Of a stretch of DNA of 38,873 bases, positions 32,215-38,873 are shown piece after piece. How positions within the stretch are numbered: position 1 is the stretch's first letter; every line of letters starts with the position of its first letter. Made by a program: the position numbers and the translations under genes. The notes under the pieces were generated by a model. The model was given only the letters and a program-made list of their open reading frames with translations. It was not told the origin of the DNA and did not search any database. The DNA is taken from contig JADLHZ010000127.1 in NCBI GenBank assembly GCA_020848545.1, positions 1-38,873 on the forward strand, read 5' to 3'. This DNA is from Deltaproteobacteria bacterium (lineage in GTDB: Bacteria > Myxococcota > JADLHZ01).

Positions 32215-32397
32215 TAGGGCGAGGTCGACTTCGCCATCGTGTTCACGTTGGCGCTCTGGCCGCCCATGAACTGAACGAACCACGCCTTGGTCGCGTACAG
32301 CGTCAACGAAGACGGTGCGACGGAATGGGCGATCCTCGTGGGCAAGCGCAAGGACGGCAGCTTTACGGCGGTCCGGTATTCGAACTTCCCATTCTAG
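32215..32397 (+). pseudogene. Frameshifted C-terminal remnant of an EF-hand-protein paralogue
   Basis: Frame by frame, this stretch reads VGALAAHELNEP, then after a frame change LVAYSVNEDGATEWAILVGK and KDGSFTAVRYSN before TAG 32395-32397. This parallels VGDLMFSELTDL ... WVNVIVGKAQDGTLVGVR at the end of the protein encoded at 29987. A TGA at 32272-32274 and the frame change break it, and no N-terminal part is visible. The rest of the 32086-32463 gap shows no other coding signal. Confidence 0.6.
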
Positions 32398-32463
32398 GGA
32401 ACGTCGGGTGGTCGACGAAATTTTGCACCTCGCGCCCATGGCCCCGAGCACGATGGGCGGAGG

Positions 32464-33180
32464 TCAAAAGCACCCGCCGCACTCGTCCTCGCAGAGGCAA
32501 CCGCACCCTGTGCAACAGCCACTGAGACCGCTACAGCTCGACAGGCAAGCGCTGCAACCTGGCGACGTCGTGGCCGTCGTCACGCACTCGAAGCGGGAGG
32601 TGTCGTTCACCGGCGTTCGACACGTCTGCCCGGCCGCGCACACCCCGCAAACGCCGCCGCACCCATTGGCGCCGCAGGTGCGGTTCGCACAGCGCGGCGT
32701 ACACGCTCCGTCGCAGGTGAGGGCGACGGACGTCTGGCACTCGACGCCATACGCGCCGGTGCCAAAGACCACAGACAAGGGCTCGCCGTAGAGTGCCACG
32801 GTGACGTCGATCCGCTTTGGTGCGACTGCGCCGTTGACGTAAGCGAAGTGCGCGCGATGCAGGTAGCCGGTCGCACATTGATTGCAGAAGCCACCGCTGC
32901 CGCAACCGCACAGCTCCTGCGACTCTCGCGCGACCGGGACGCCGTCGAGGGCGACCCCGAGGACGTTCACCGCCGCCGGATCGACGCAGGTCGAGAAGTT
33001 GGTCCGCACCATCATCCGATCGCCCTCCGCCACGTCGACGCTCATGCCTTGCATGCCAGCGACGGCACACAGCGCGGCGAAGCGCGCATCGTTTGCCGCA
33101 GGCGCGGCAGGAGGCACCGGCGTTGTCTGCGCCCGGACGCAGGACGATGACACGAGGGCGAGCAGGAGCACGGCGCGCAT
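32464..33180 (-). CDS. Cys-rich exported protein with CGxxGCGG motif
   Basis: A 238-residue protein with signal MRAVLLLALVSSSC; a lipid anchor at the Cys is possible. Residues about 80-150 are beta-rich with several Cys. Residues near 160-185 hold TPRCANRTCGANGCGG, a motif common in myxobacterial and other secreted repeats. The last 30 residues hold eleven cysteines (CSGLSGCCTGCGCLCEDE). Function is not recognised. ATG 33180 has GAGGGG eight bases upstream, in the 14-base gap after the previous gene, so the two genes form an operon. Confidence 0.7.
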   Translation of the reverse strand: MRAVLLLALVSSSCVRAQTTPVPPAAPAANDARFAALCAVAGMQGMSVDVAEGDRMMVRTNFSTCVDPAAVNVLGVALDGVPVARESQELCGCGSGGFCNQCATGYLHRAHFAYVNGAVAPKRIDVTVALYGEPLSVVFGTGAYGVECQTSVALTCDGACTPRCANRTCGANGCGGVCGVCAAGQTCRTPVNDTSRFECVTTATTSPGCSACLSSCSGLSGCCTGCGCLCEDECGGCF

Positions 33181-33194
33181 GGTTCGTTCCCCTC

Positions 33195-33680
33195 TCATTT
33201 TGGCCGGGTGTCGACCGGCGCGACGCCCTTGTCCTTGTGCCGAGCGGCGAACTTGCCGACGACGTGCGCGGCGAACTTCGACCCGGAACGAATCGTATCC
33301 CAGGTCACGTCGAAGCTACCCCAGGCTTCGTTCGCGCTGATTCCGGCGAGCGTCATGGTGCCGGACTTCGGGCAGTTGTAGCCGCCCTTCGTGTCCGTCA
33401 AGGAGAGGGTCGGCTCGCCTGATGTGCAGCCGGCCGTCTTCGTCGTGGCGATCTTGTCCATCATGAAGTGGATGGAGAAGCCGGTGTCCGTGCAGTAGGC
33501 GACGAGGCTCGAGTGTGAGTTCGCGAGCTCGCTCGTCACGCAGGTGCGCGGCGCGCCGTCGATCGTCAGCTCGAACGCCTGGTTCGCCCCCGCTGGAAGC
33601 TTGGGATACTCGACCGGGATCGCCGACCCGCAGCCCGACGAGATCAACAACCAGAGGACCCGAAGTCGCCGCGCGCCCAT
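33195..33680 (-). CDS. Small exported protein, possible lipoprotein
   Basis: A 161-residue protein with signal MGARRLRVLWLLISSGC; the Gly-Cys end suggests a lipoprotein, although the -3 position is Ser. The mature part is a beta-rich domain (about 30-150) with Cys in RTCVTSE, VAYCTDTG, TAGCTSGE and YNCPKSG, so two disulfides are likely. The C-terminus is basic. No family recognised. ATG 33680 is chosen over upstream starts because the signal peptide begins there. It is the first gene of a pair with the Cys-rich protein. Confidence 0.65.
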   Translation of the reverse strand: MGARRLRVLWLLISSGCGSAIPVEYPKLPAGANQAFELTIDGAPRTCVTSELANSHSSLVAYCTDTGFSIHFMMDKIATTKTAGCTSGEPTLSLTDTKGGYNCPKSGTMTLAGISANEAWGSFDVTWDTIRSGSKFAAHVVGKFAARHKDKGVAPVDTRPK

Positions 33681-34044
33681 GATGCACCCTCCGCACGCTG
33701 CGACGAAAAGCAACCGGCGCGCCACAGCCGAAGACGCCGGAAAAACGCCGCGAAAACACGGCGCTGCCGCGAGCTGTGCGAGCTCAGGTGTCACCGACGA
33801 GTGACGCAGCGAGCGAGGAATGTCACCGCGCGTCCACGCCAATGAGGCGCGCGCTGCCAGATGCGGCTCCGCGTGGTTGGTTCACGCAGGCCGGGGTGGC
33901 GTGCCCTGCCAGGTATTCGAGCGTCGTCATTGCAGCCCTCTGAGACAAATGTCGGCTTGAGGGCCATCGAAGTTGCACGCAACTTGGCAGGGGTGCGGGC
34001 TCAGAACGACAAGCGCCGACGGTGGATCGTGGCCACCCCGCGAC
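33681..34044. other. 364-base gap without a gene
   Basis: No convincing coding frame. It holds small inverted repeats: AAGTTG-CACG-CAACTT (33970-33985), about 60 bases after the stop of the minus-strand gene at 34045 and a possible weak terminator without a U-tract, and GAGCT-GTGCG-AGCTC (33771-33785) near the start of the pair at 33680. A promoter for that pair is expected here, but none is clear. Confidence 0.4.
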
Positions 34045-35199
34045 TCACGAGTGAGACCGGGACGACGACGAATCACTGGCGCTTGCACTGGACGTGTTGG
34101 CCGCCTGCTCGAGCGGCCAATCGCCGCGGTTGCACCGCACGCTCACGCCGTAGAAGCCGACGAGCCGCTGCAGCGCAGTCGTGACGTGCGCATCGCTGAC
34201 GCTCGCATCGTAGACGCGCGCCGCGATCGTATAGCGCCCGTGGCTCTCCTCGAGGCGGAAGTCGTTGACGCGATGGCCGGCAATGAGCTCTGCGTCTTCG
34301 TCCGTGAGCGCGCTCGGCGCCGGAAGCTCGCGCACGACGCCGATGTCTTCGCTGCCCTTCGCCGCCAAGACGTCGTTGACGACACGGAGCGCGGTGTCGG
34401 CTCTTGCCTTGTTTCTCGCCGGATTGAAGTACCTGACGATCTCACGCTCGACGTCGCTCACCTGACCCGCGAGAAGATAATACGCGAGCTCCCTCGCGCT
34501 CGATCCCGCCGTGTGCGCTCCCATCGCGCGAATCCAGCGATCTTCCATCGCTGCAGCGCTCATCTGAAACTCGGGGTGCCACCGCGGTTCGACCCTCGGC
34601 GACAGCAGCTCCGCGATCTCGTTCAGCGTCGTCGGCGCGGGCCCGCTCTTGCCGCCGGACGCGACGAAGGCCGTGAGCAACAGGCTCGCCGGCGCCTCTT
34701 GCTGCATGAGCCTCGCGGCGAGCGCATCAACGCTGCGCGCGCCGAAGCTCGCGAGCGCCGGATCCGCCATCAAGATGCGCGCCAGTGTCTGCCCGTCCTC
34801 GCCCGGCAGCGGCGAGACGAAGAAACGGTTTACCTCGTCGCGCGTCGCGTCCGAAAACGTCGCGTTCCTCAGCCCGTAAACCGCGAGATCGACGCCGGCG
34901 GTTTGGGTGACGCCGCCCGCCGGCGTGAGCTTATTCACGGAGCTCTTCAGCGCGCGCAGCAGCGCATGCTTCGAGACGCCGAAGACGCTCTCGAAGTGGT
35001 CGTCGCTCGCCTTCTGAAAGACCGAGTTATTCGATAACGCGGCAGCGAAGCTCTGCGCGTCCGTCTTCGTCAGCTGCGCGACGGTCGCGGCGGCGATCTT
35101 CTCGACCTCCGCGCTCGCGATCCCTCGCGGCGTCGAGTGGGCGGCGTTGCCGAGTTGAGTGCCGAGGTGAACGATCGCTTGGGTGAGTGTCATGGCCAT
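34045..35199 (-). CDS. Protein of unknown function, Ser-rich C-terminus
   Basis: A 384-residue protein, soluble and mainly helical by composition, with no signal peptide. ATG 35199 (MAMTLTQAIVHLGTQLG) has AAGGAG at a spacing of nine bases and is the clear start; the longer frame upstream was rejected. No family or catalytic motif recognised. The N-terminus (VHLGTQLG ... GIASAEVEKIA) faintly recalls the EF-hand protein at 29987 (TLLGQALREV ... GRVNSAELEHF), so the two may be distant relatives; this is weak. The C-terminus is a Ser-rich tail (SSASASDSSSS). It is divergent from an AraC-type regulator across a 202-base spacer, suggesting control by it. Confidence 0.65.
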   Translation of the reverse strand: MAMTLTQAIVHLGTQLGNAAHSTPRGIASAEVEKIAAATVAQLTKTDAQSFAAALSNNSVFQKASDDHFESVFGVSKHALLRALKSSVNKLTPAGGVTQTAGVDLAVYGLRNATFSDATRDEVNRFFVSPLPGEDGQTLARILMADPALASFGARSVDALAARLMQQEAPASLLLTAFVASGGKSGPAPTTLNEIAELLSPRVEPRWHPEFQMSAAAMEDRWIRAMGAHTAGSSARELAYYLLAGQVSDVEREIVRYFNPARNKARADTALRVVNDVLAAKGSEDIGVVRELPAPSALTDEDAELIAGHRVNDFRLEESHGRYTIAARVYDASVSDAHVTTALQRLVGFYGVSVRCNRGDWPLEQAANTSSASASDSSSSRSHS

Positions 35200-35401
35200 G
35201 ATTCGAGTCTCCTTTTCAGAGCTCGTTATCGCTTGGTTTCGCCCGCCCGATTCAGCCGCCATGGGTCCCGTTTCCGCCAGTACCGCGCAAAGGAGGCGGG
35301 CCCGCGTGAACGCCTTCGGCAACGCTCTACCCACCGACAAATGCCGCGCTCGCAAGGCGCGATTGGCGCGCACGCCGCCAGCTCAGCGCCGACAACGAGG
35401 C

Positions 35402-36181
35402 ATGAGCACGCCGGCGAACGAGCTTTGGGGCGCGAGTTACTGCGTCGTCGAGCTCAACCGCGGCGTCACCTATTATGCAGTGTGGAACGACGTTCGCGCG
35501 GACGATGCCAAAGCCTGCGTCGAACGCCTCGCGGAGGCGTATCAGCGCGGTGCCCTGCGCATCGTCGCCGACTTCTCGCGTGTGACGCACGTGCGTGCGG
35601 AGACGCTGAGCGCGATCGACCCGATCGTCGCTCGCTTGGCCGCGCACAACTTCGGTGCGCGCACCCTCCTCGTGCGCCCGAGGGCGGCGGCCGGCTTGGC
35701 CCTTGTCGGTTTCTTCACCGCATACCTTGCCCCGCACGAGTTCTTGCTGGTCGACTCGCCGCTCGTGCCGCAACGGCACCTGCCACTCGATGACGCGCTC
35801 GATCGACTCGCTTCTTTGACGGCGCGCGTCGATCAACGCCTCGCCATCGATGCACCACTCCTGGTGCTGCGACAGCTCTTTCGCGACGAAGGGATGCGGC
35901 TCACCCTGGCCGCCGCGGCGAAGCGCCTGCACATGGCCGCGCGCAGCCTCGAGCGGCGCTTGCATGATGCCGACACGAGTTTTCGCAATGAACGCGACCT
36001 CGCACGCGAAGCGGCCTGGCGAGACATGCGTCACGAACATGGCGTCAGCATCAAAGCGGTCGCCGACGCGCTCGGCTTCTCGTCGCCGCGGCAGCTCGCA
36101 CGGTGGTCGCAACGCCGCCTCGCCAAGACACCACGCGAGATCCAGACCATGGCGCAGGGTTCGACGACGCCGACATCATGA
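35402..36181 (+). CDS. AraC-family regulator with STAS-like N-terminal domain
   Basis: A 259-residue transcription regulator. The C-terminal 95 residues form the AraC double HTH: LTLAAAAKRLHMAARSLERR (first HTH) and VSIKAVADALGFSSPRQLAR (second HTH), then RRLAKTPREIQ. The N-terminal 120 residues are not a sugar-binding cupin; the pattern YAVWNDVRADD ... LRIVADFSRVTHV ... GARTLLVRP resembles a STAS/anti-anti-sigma fold (shape-level inference). ATG 35402 has GAGG upstream. It faces the gene at 35199 across a divergent spacer and is the best candidate for its regulator. Its stop overlaps the end of a broken frame on the other strand. Confidence 0.82.
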   Translation: MSTPANELWGASYCVVELNRGVTYYAVWNDVRADDAKACVERLAEAYQRGALRIVADFSRVTHVRAETLSAIDPIVARLAAHNFGARTLLVRPRAAAGLALVGFFTAYLAPHEFLLVDSPLVPQRHLPLDDALDRLASLTARVDQRLAIDAPLLVLRQLFRDEGMRLTLAAAAKRLHMAARSLERRLHDADTSFRNERDLAREAAWRDMRHEHGVSIKAVADALGFSSPRQLARWSQRRLAKTPREIQTMAQGSTTPTS

Positions 36182-36318
36182 GACCACGTCCGCGACGACG
36201 GGTATGACGTAGTAGCCCATCGCGCCGTTGAAGATTGCCCGTAGTCGTCGCCGTTGACGTCGCCATCGCCGTCGCCGAACAAGGCGATGTTCGAGGCGAG
36301 ACGAAAACCTTTTCGAGC
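36176..36318 (-). pseudogene. Frameshifted calcium-loop (FG-GAP / dockerin-like) remnant
   Basis: On the minus strand one frame reads GFRLASNIALFGDGDGDVNG and then DDYG. After a one-base shift the next frame reads AIFNGAMGYYVIPVVADVVS and stops at 36178-36176. The Asp-x-Asp-x-Asp-Val-Asn-Gly loop is typical of FG-GAP and dockerin calcium sites. No start codon or upstream domain remains, and a TGA precedes it. It lies just downstream of the EGF/FG-GAP gene and may be a decayed copy of a related C-terminus. Confidence 0.45.
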
Positions 36319-36391
36319 TCATTGCTCGAGGCGAACTTCAATGCAGCACGAGTATTTACTCGATCGGCGACGGCGACGGCGACGTCAACGG
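36251..36391. repeat. 30-bp imperfect inverted repeat around an 81-base loop
   Basis: Left arm 36251-36280 (CCGTTGACGTCGCC ...) pairs with right arm 36362-36391 at 28 of 30 positions. The arms are built from CGGCGA-type hexamers, so part of the match is low-complexity, but the shared GACGTCAACGG is not. Because of the inversion, both strands can encode GDGDGDVNG. Confidence 0.8.
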
Positions 36392-36420
36392 ATACGAGCA
36401 AGGTTCACGCGGTCGCGGGC

Positions 36421-38472
36421 CTAGCGATAGATGCTGCCGTTCTTCACGAAGGGCGATCCGCTGGCCGACGTGCTGACCGGACCAGCGCCGGGAATGCTCG
36501 CCGCTTGGGCCCACCCCGGCGCGCGCGTGAACCACAGCGTATTGACGCCGCCGCCGACGAGCAGCGCGCTGCCGTCGCCGTCGAGCGCCACGCTCGGCCC
36601 GAGCGCCGCGTTCGGCGTCGCCTTGAAGTATGCCGGCGCCTGCCATACGCCCGCGGGCTTCGCGAAGACGTACACTGCGCCCGTGTAGTTACAGCCCTCG
36701 TCGTCGGGCGCAGGGGAGTCGACGCCGGTGCGACACGAGTCTTCACCCGGCGCAGACGCTGCGATCCACTGGCCGTCGCCCGAGATCGCGACCGCCGATC
36801 CGAAGCCATCCGAGGCGCCCGTGTTGCTCGCTTTCAGATACGCTTCCTGCGCCCAACTGCCGGTCTTTCTGAACACGTACGCCGCGCCGGCCTCCGACGC
36901 GTTGTTATTCTGTGCCCCGCCAACGTTCAAAGCGTCGCTGTCTTCGCGCGGCGCACCCGCCACGATGACGTCGCCGCCAGCCGAGATGGCAAGCGCGGTG
37001 CCCATGCTGTCCATGTCTTCGGCGCCCGTGGCGTTCAGCGTCGCCTCGAGCGCCCAACCGCTCGTGAAACGATAGACGAGCACACGGCCACCGGCGCCGA
37101 CCCAAACGGAATCGAAGTGCGGCGGCGGCGGAAAAGGCACGAGCTGATCGTGGTCGCCTCCGGGTTGACCGATGGCAAGGACGGCGCCGTCGGCCGAAAG
37201 CGCGAGCGAGGTGCCGAAGAGCGTGTCGGCCTCCGACCCCGCGATCACGGCCGCGCCCGACCAGGCGACGCCGACGCGACGCACCACAGACACTTGGCCC
37301 TGTTGCCCAGAGACCGGTCCACCAGGTGCGCCGACCGCCGCGACCTTGCCGTCCGCCGAGATCGCGACGCTCGTCCCGAAGCCAAACGGACTCGCGCCGC
37401 CGTTCATCGTGTGCTCGAGCACCCAGCCGGCGCCGTCGTAGCGGTAGATCTTGCCCGTGCGGCCCCCCGTGTCGCCGACGATGATGGCAGTGCCGTCGGC
37501 GCTCATCGCGACGCGGGCGCCGTAGCCGCTGGCTTGCGCGGCGAGGCGGCGGGCGGTGACGGCGTAGCTCTTCATTTGGCCACCGTTGCTCTCGACTGAG
37601 AGCGCGAGGGCCAGCGTGCCGCCGAGCGCCACCGGGCCAAGCGCGTATGGCGCACCGGAAGCATGGGCGCTGCCTTCGATGCGCAAGATCGCGTGCGTGG
37701 GATAAGCGACCGACGGGCTCAGATCGACAGGGCCCGTCGCCTGCCGCCACGAAAGGAAGAGATCGTAGCTCGTCGTTGCGCCGGCGAACGCGGGCGTCAA
37801 GAAGCCGGCCGGCGCCGCCAACGCGCTGAGCTCCGGCAGCAACCACTCGCAGGTGCTCGCGTCGGCCTGATAGAAATCCACAGGACAGGGCCCGCACGCG
37901 TAGGCGCCCTCGCTGTCGGTGCAGCTCGCAAGATCGTCGCAGCCGCCGTGGTTCGTCGCGCATTCGTCGACGTTCACGCACGTGGTGGCGCCGGTGCCGC
38001 TGAAGCCCGCAGGGCAAACGCCGCAGCTGTAACCACCGGTCGAGTTGAAGCAGCCGGCGCGGGGATCGCACGCCGCCGCTGCGCACTCGTCGATGTCCAC
38101 GCAAGACGTGGTGCCGGTGCCTGCGTAACCCGGCGGGCAAGCGCCGCAGACGAACGCGCCGGCGATGTTCACACACCCTGCGATCGCGTCGCAGCCGCTC
38201 TGGCCGCTCGCGCACTCGTCGATGTCCACGCAGTCGAAATCGCCGGCGTCGACGAAGCCGCCGGGGCACGCGGCGCAGTGAAAGCTGCCCGCGTCGTTCT
38301 CGCACTTGCGCAGCGGATCGCACGGATTGGCGGCGCACTCGTCGACGTCGTCGCAGCCGCCCTCGCCGTTGTCGACGAAGCCCTCGTCGCAAGCGCGCGC
38401 GCCGAACTTCGTGGCGCCAACGACGAGGCAGCCAGGCAGGAGCATCAAACAAATCGCGAAGCGCCACGACAT
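36421..38472 (-). CDS. Surface lipoprotein with EGF-like, cadherin-like and FG-GAP repeats
   Basis: A 683-residue lipoprotein (lipobox LPGC, C15). Four calcium-binding EGF-like modules cover about 27-210, each beginning with D[VI]DEC or NVDEC and ending with C-x-x-C-P-x-x-[FY]. A cadherin-like beta-sandwich domain follows at about 212-315 (LSALAAPAGFLTPAFAGATT). Then about six FG-GAP_2-type repeats (for example FGTSVAISADGKVAAVGAP, FGSAVAISGDGQWIAASAP) cover about 320-660 and probably form a beta-propeller. Such proteins are taken as adhesins or cell-contact proteins in predatory myxobacteria (inference). ATG 38472 is the start that gives the lipobox. It is flanked by low-complexity spacers. 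Confidence 0.88.
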   Translation of the reverse strand: MSWRFAICLMLLPGCLVVGATKFGARACDEGFVDNGEGGCDDVDECAANPCDPLRKCENDAGSFHCAACPGGFVDAGDFDCVDIDECASGQSGCDAIAGCVNIAGAFVCGACPPGYAGTGTTSCVDIDECAAAACDPRAGCFNSTGGYSCGVCPAGFSGTGATTCVNVDECATNHGGCDDLASCTDSEGAYACGPCPVDFYQADASTCEWLLPELSALAAPAGFLTPAFAGATTSYDLFLSWRQATGPVDLSPSVAYPTHAILRIEGSAHASGAPYALGPVALGGTLALALSVESNGGQMKSYAVTARRLAAQASGYGARVAMSADGTAIIVGDTGGRTGKIYRYDGAGWVLEHTMNGGASPFGFGTSVAISADGKVAAVGAPGGPVSGQQGQVSVVRRVGVAWSGAAVIAGSEADTLFGTSLALSADGAVLAIGQPGGDHDQLVPFPPPPHFDSVWVGAGGRVLVYRFTSGWALEATLNATGAEDMDSMGTALAISAGGDVIVAGAPREDSDALNVGGAQNNNASEAGAAYVFRKTGSWAQEAYLKASNTGASDGFGSAVAISGDGQWIAASAPGEDSCRTGVDSPAPDDEGCNYTGAVYVFAKPAGVWQAPAYFKATPNAALGPSVALDGDGSALLVGGGVNTLWFTRAPGWAQAASIPGAGPVSTSASGSPFVKNGSIYR

Positions 38473-38873
38473 CGAAGCAACTCGGTCAGACGCCCGGGTC
38501 CGTGCCGACCGTGAAGGCGTCGTCATCGCCGGACGCGTCGCGCCGAGTTGCGGCGCTGCTTGCGCGGGGGGCATCTCGCCAGCTTACACGATCTGTGCAC
38601 GTCTTTGGCGGCTCTTAGATCAGGGCCTGTCCCTGAATGGGCTCCTGCGCAAACGCTGTCGCAAACGCAAACGATAGACGCTGACGCTGACGCGGTCGCG
38701 GACGAGATGCGCGGAAGATTTGCGGACCTCGAGATCTGATCAGCGCGGTGTCGGCTCTCACGCTGTTCCACCGGCAGCATCCCATTTTCTTCCTGACACG
38801 CGCGCGGACTGGCTCTCGAATTGTGCCGTCGGGTGAAACGGATTGGAGATGTGCTTCAAAGAGAGAATCGATC
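38473..38873. other. 401-base right-edge region without a gene
   Basis: No coding frame is convincing. It holds three CGCAAACG words (38648-38655, 38660-38667, 38666-38673), GACGCT in tandem (38677-38688) and ACGCGGTCGCGG (38690-38701), the last also found at 36407-36418 on the other side of the EGF gene. A small hairpin CAGGG-CCTGT-CCCTG is at 38621-38635. The EGF gene promoter should lie in 38473-38600 but is not clear. Confidence 0.45.

Noticed and set aside
34045-35199. Treating this gene as a definite paralogue of the EF-hand protein at 29987
   Set aside because: Only a short, faint N-terminal similarity; no EF-hand loop and a different C-terminus.
36235-37599. Long plus-strand frame under the EGF/FG-GAP gene
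   Set aside because: Arg/Ala-rich shadow of a well-supported gene with EGF and FG-GAP repeats on the other strand.
38648-38701. CGCAAACG and GACGCT runs as an origin or phage attachment site
   Set aside because: Too short and low in complexity, with no integrase or replication gene near.
36407-38701. 12-bp direct repeat ACGCGGTCGCGG flanking the EGF gene as a target-site duplication
   Set aside because: It lies in CG-rich low-complexity spacers where chance matches of this length are likely, and there is no transposase.

Overview
This is a GC-rich bacterial chromosome segment with dense gene packing, many GTG/TTG starts and repeated 1-4 base stop/start overlaps. The content points to a myxobacterium-like member of the Myxococcota: many lipoproteins, an EGF/FG-GAP adhesin-like lipoprotein, Ig-like lipoproteins, an FHA-GGDEF protein, a Cys-rich 'CGxxGCGG' protein and a C-terminal Cys-TM-Arg anchor resembling MYXO-CTERM. 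This rests on gene content, not on a marker gene; no rRNA, tRNA, CRISPR array, prophage or complete insertion sequence was recognised.

Layout. 1-5.6 kb: a Gly/His/Gln-rich tail at the left edge, a small membrane protein, a TrxC-type thioredoxin, a DAO-family FAD oxidoreductase and an M1 aminopeptidase. 5.7-8.1 kb: lipoprotein, ECF sigma factor and a one-TM putative anti-sigma protein in a row, converging on an FHA-GGDEF diguanylate cyclase. 8.2-13.9 kb: six coupled genes (CcmH/DsbA-like thiol protein, cytochrome c, two nucleoside/sugar-type ABC permeases, histidine kinase, OmpR-type regulator) with no ATPase or binding protein. 14-17 kb: fatty-acid desaturase, a Pro/Ala-rich protein coupled to a metallo-beta-lactamase-fold hydrolase, and two small genes. 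22.2 down to 17.0 kb (minus): six tightly packed genes for an E2-type acyltransferase domain, rhomboid protease, zincin, predicted barrel protein, a PduT-like tandem bacterial microcompartment (BMC-T) shell protein and a GT9 glycosyltransferase. 22.3-29.8 kb: a Cys-module lipoprotein converging on a minus-strand starch operon (GH13 lipoprotein, GH15 enzyme, Ig-like lipoprotein). 30-36 kb: accessory region with an EF-hand protein, a leaderless HTH + AbiEii-like nucleotidyltransferase pair, a frameshifted EF-hand-protein remnant, two small Cys-containing secreted proteins, a large unknown protein and a divergent AraC-type regulator. 36.2-38.5 kb: frameshifted calcium-loop remnant, a long inverted repeat and the EGF/FG-GAP lipoprotein.

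Most notable: a PduT-like shell protein (with Ser where PduT has its Fe-S Cys) embedded in an envelope-type operon without any other BMC gene here; a stop/start junction in that operon that has been tandemly triplicated; a candidate toxin-antitoxin pair inserted between an EF-hand gene and the broken end of its paralogue; the thiol/cytochrome/permease/two-component operon; and a promoter-like motif, CGCAACG-N16/17-GATAAT, shared by three genes.
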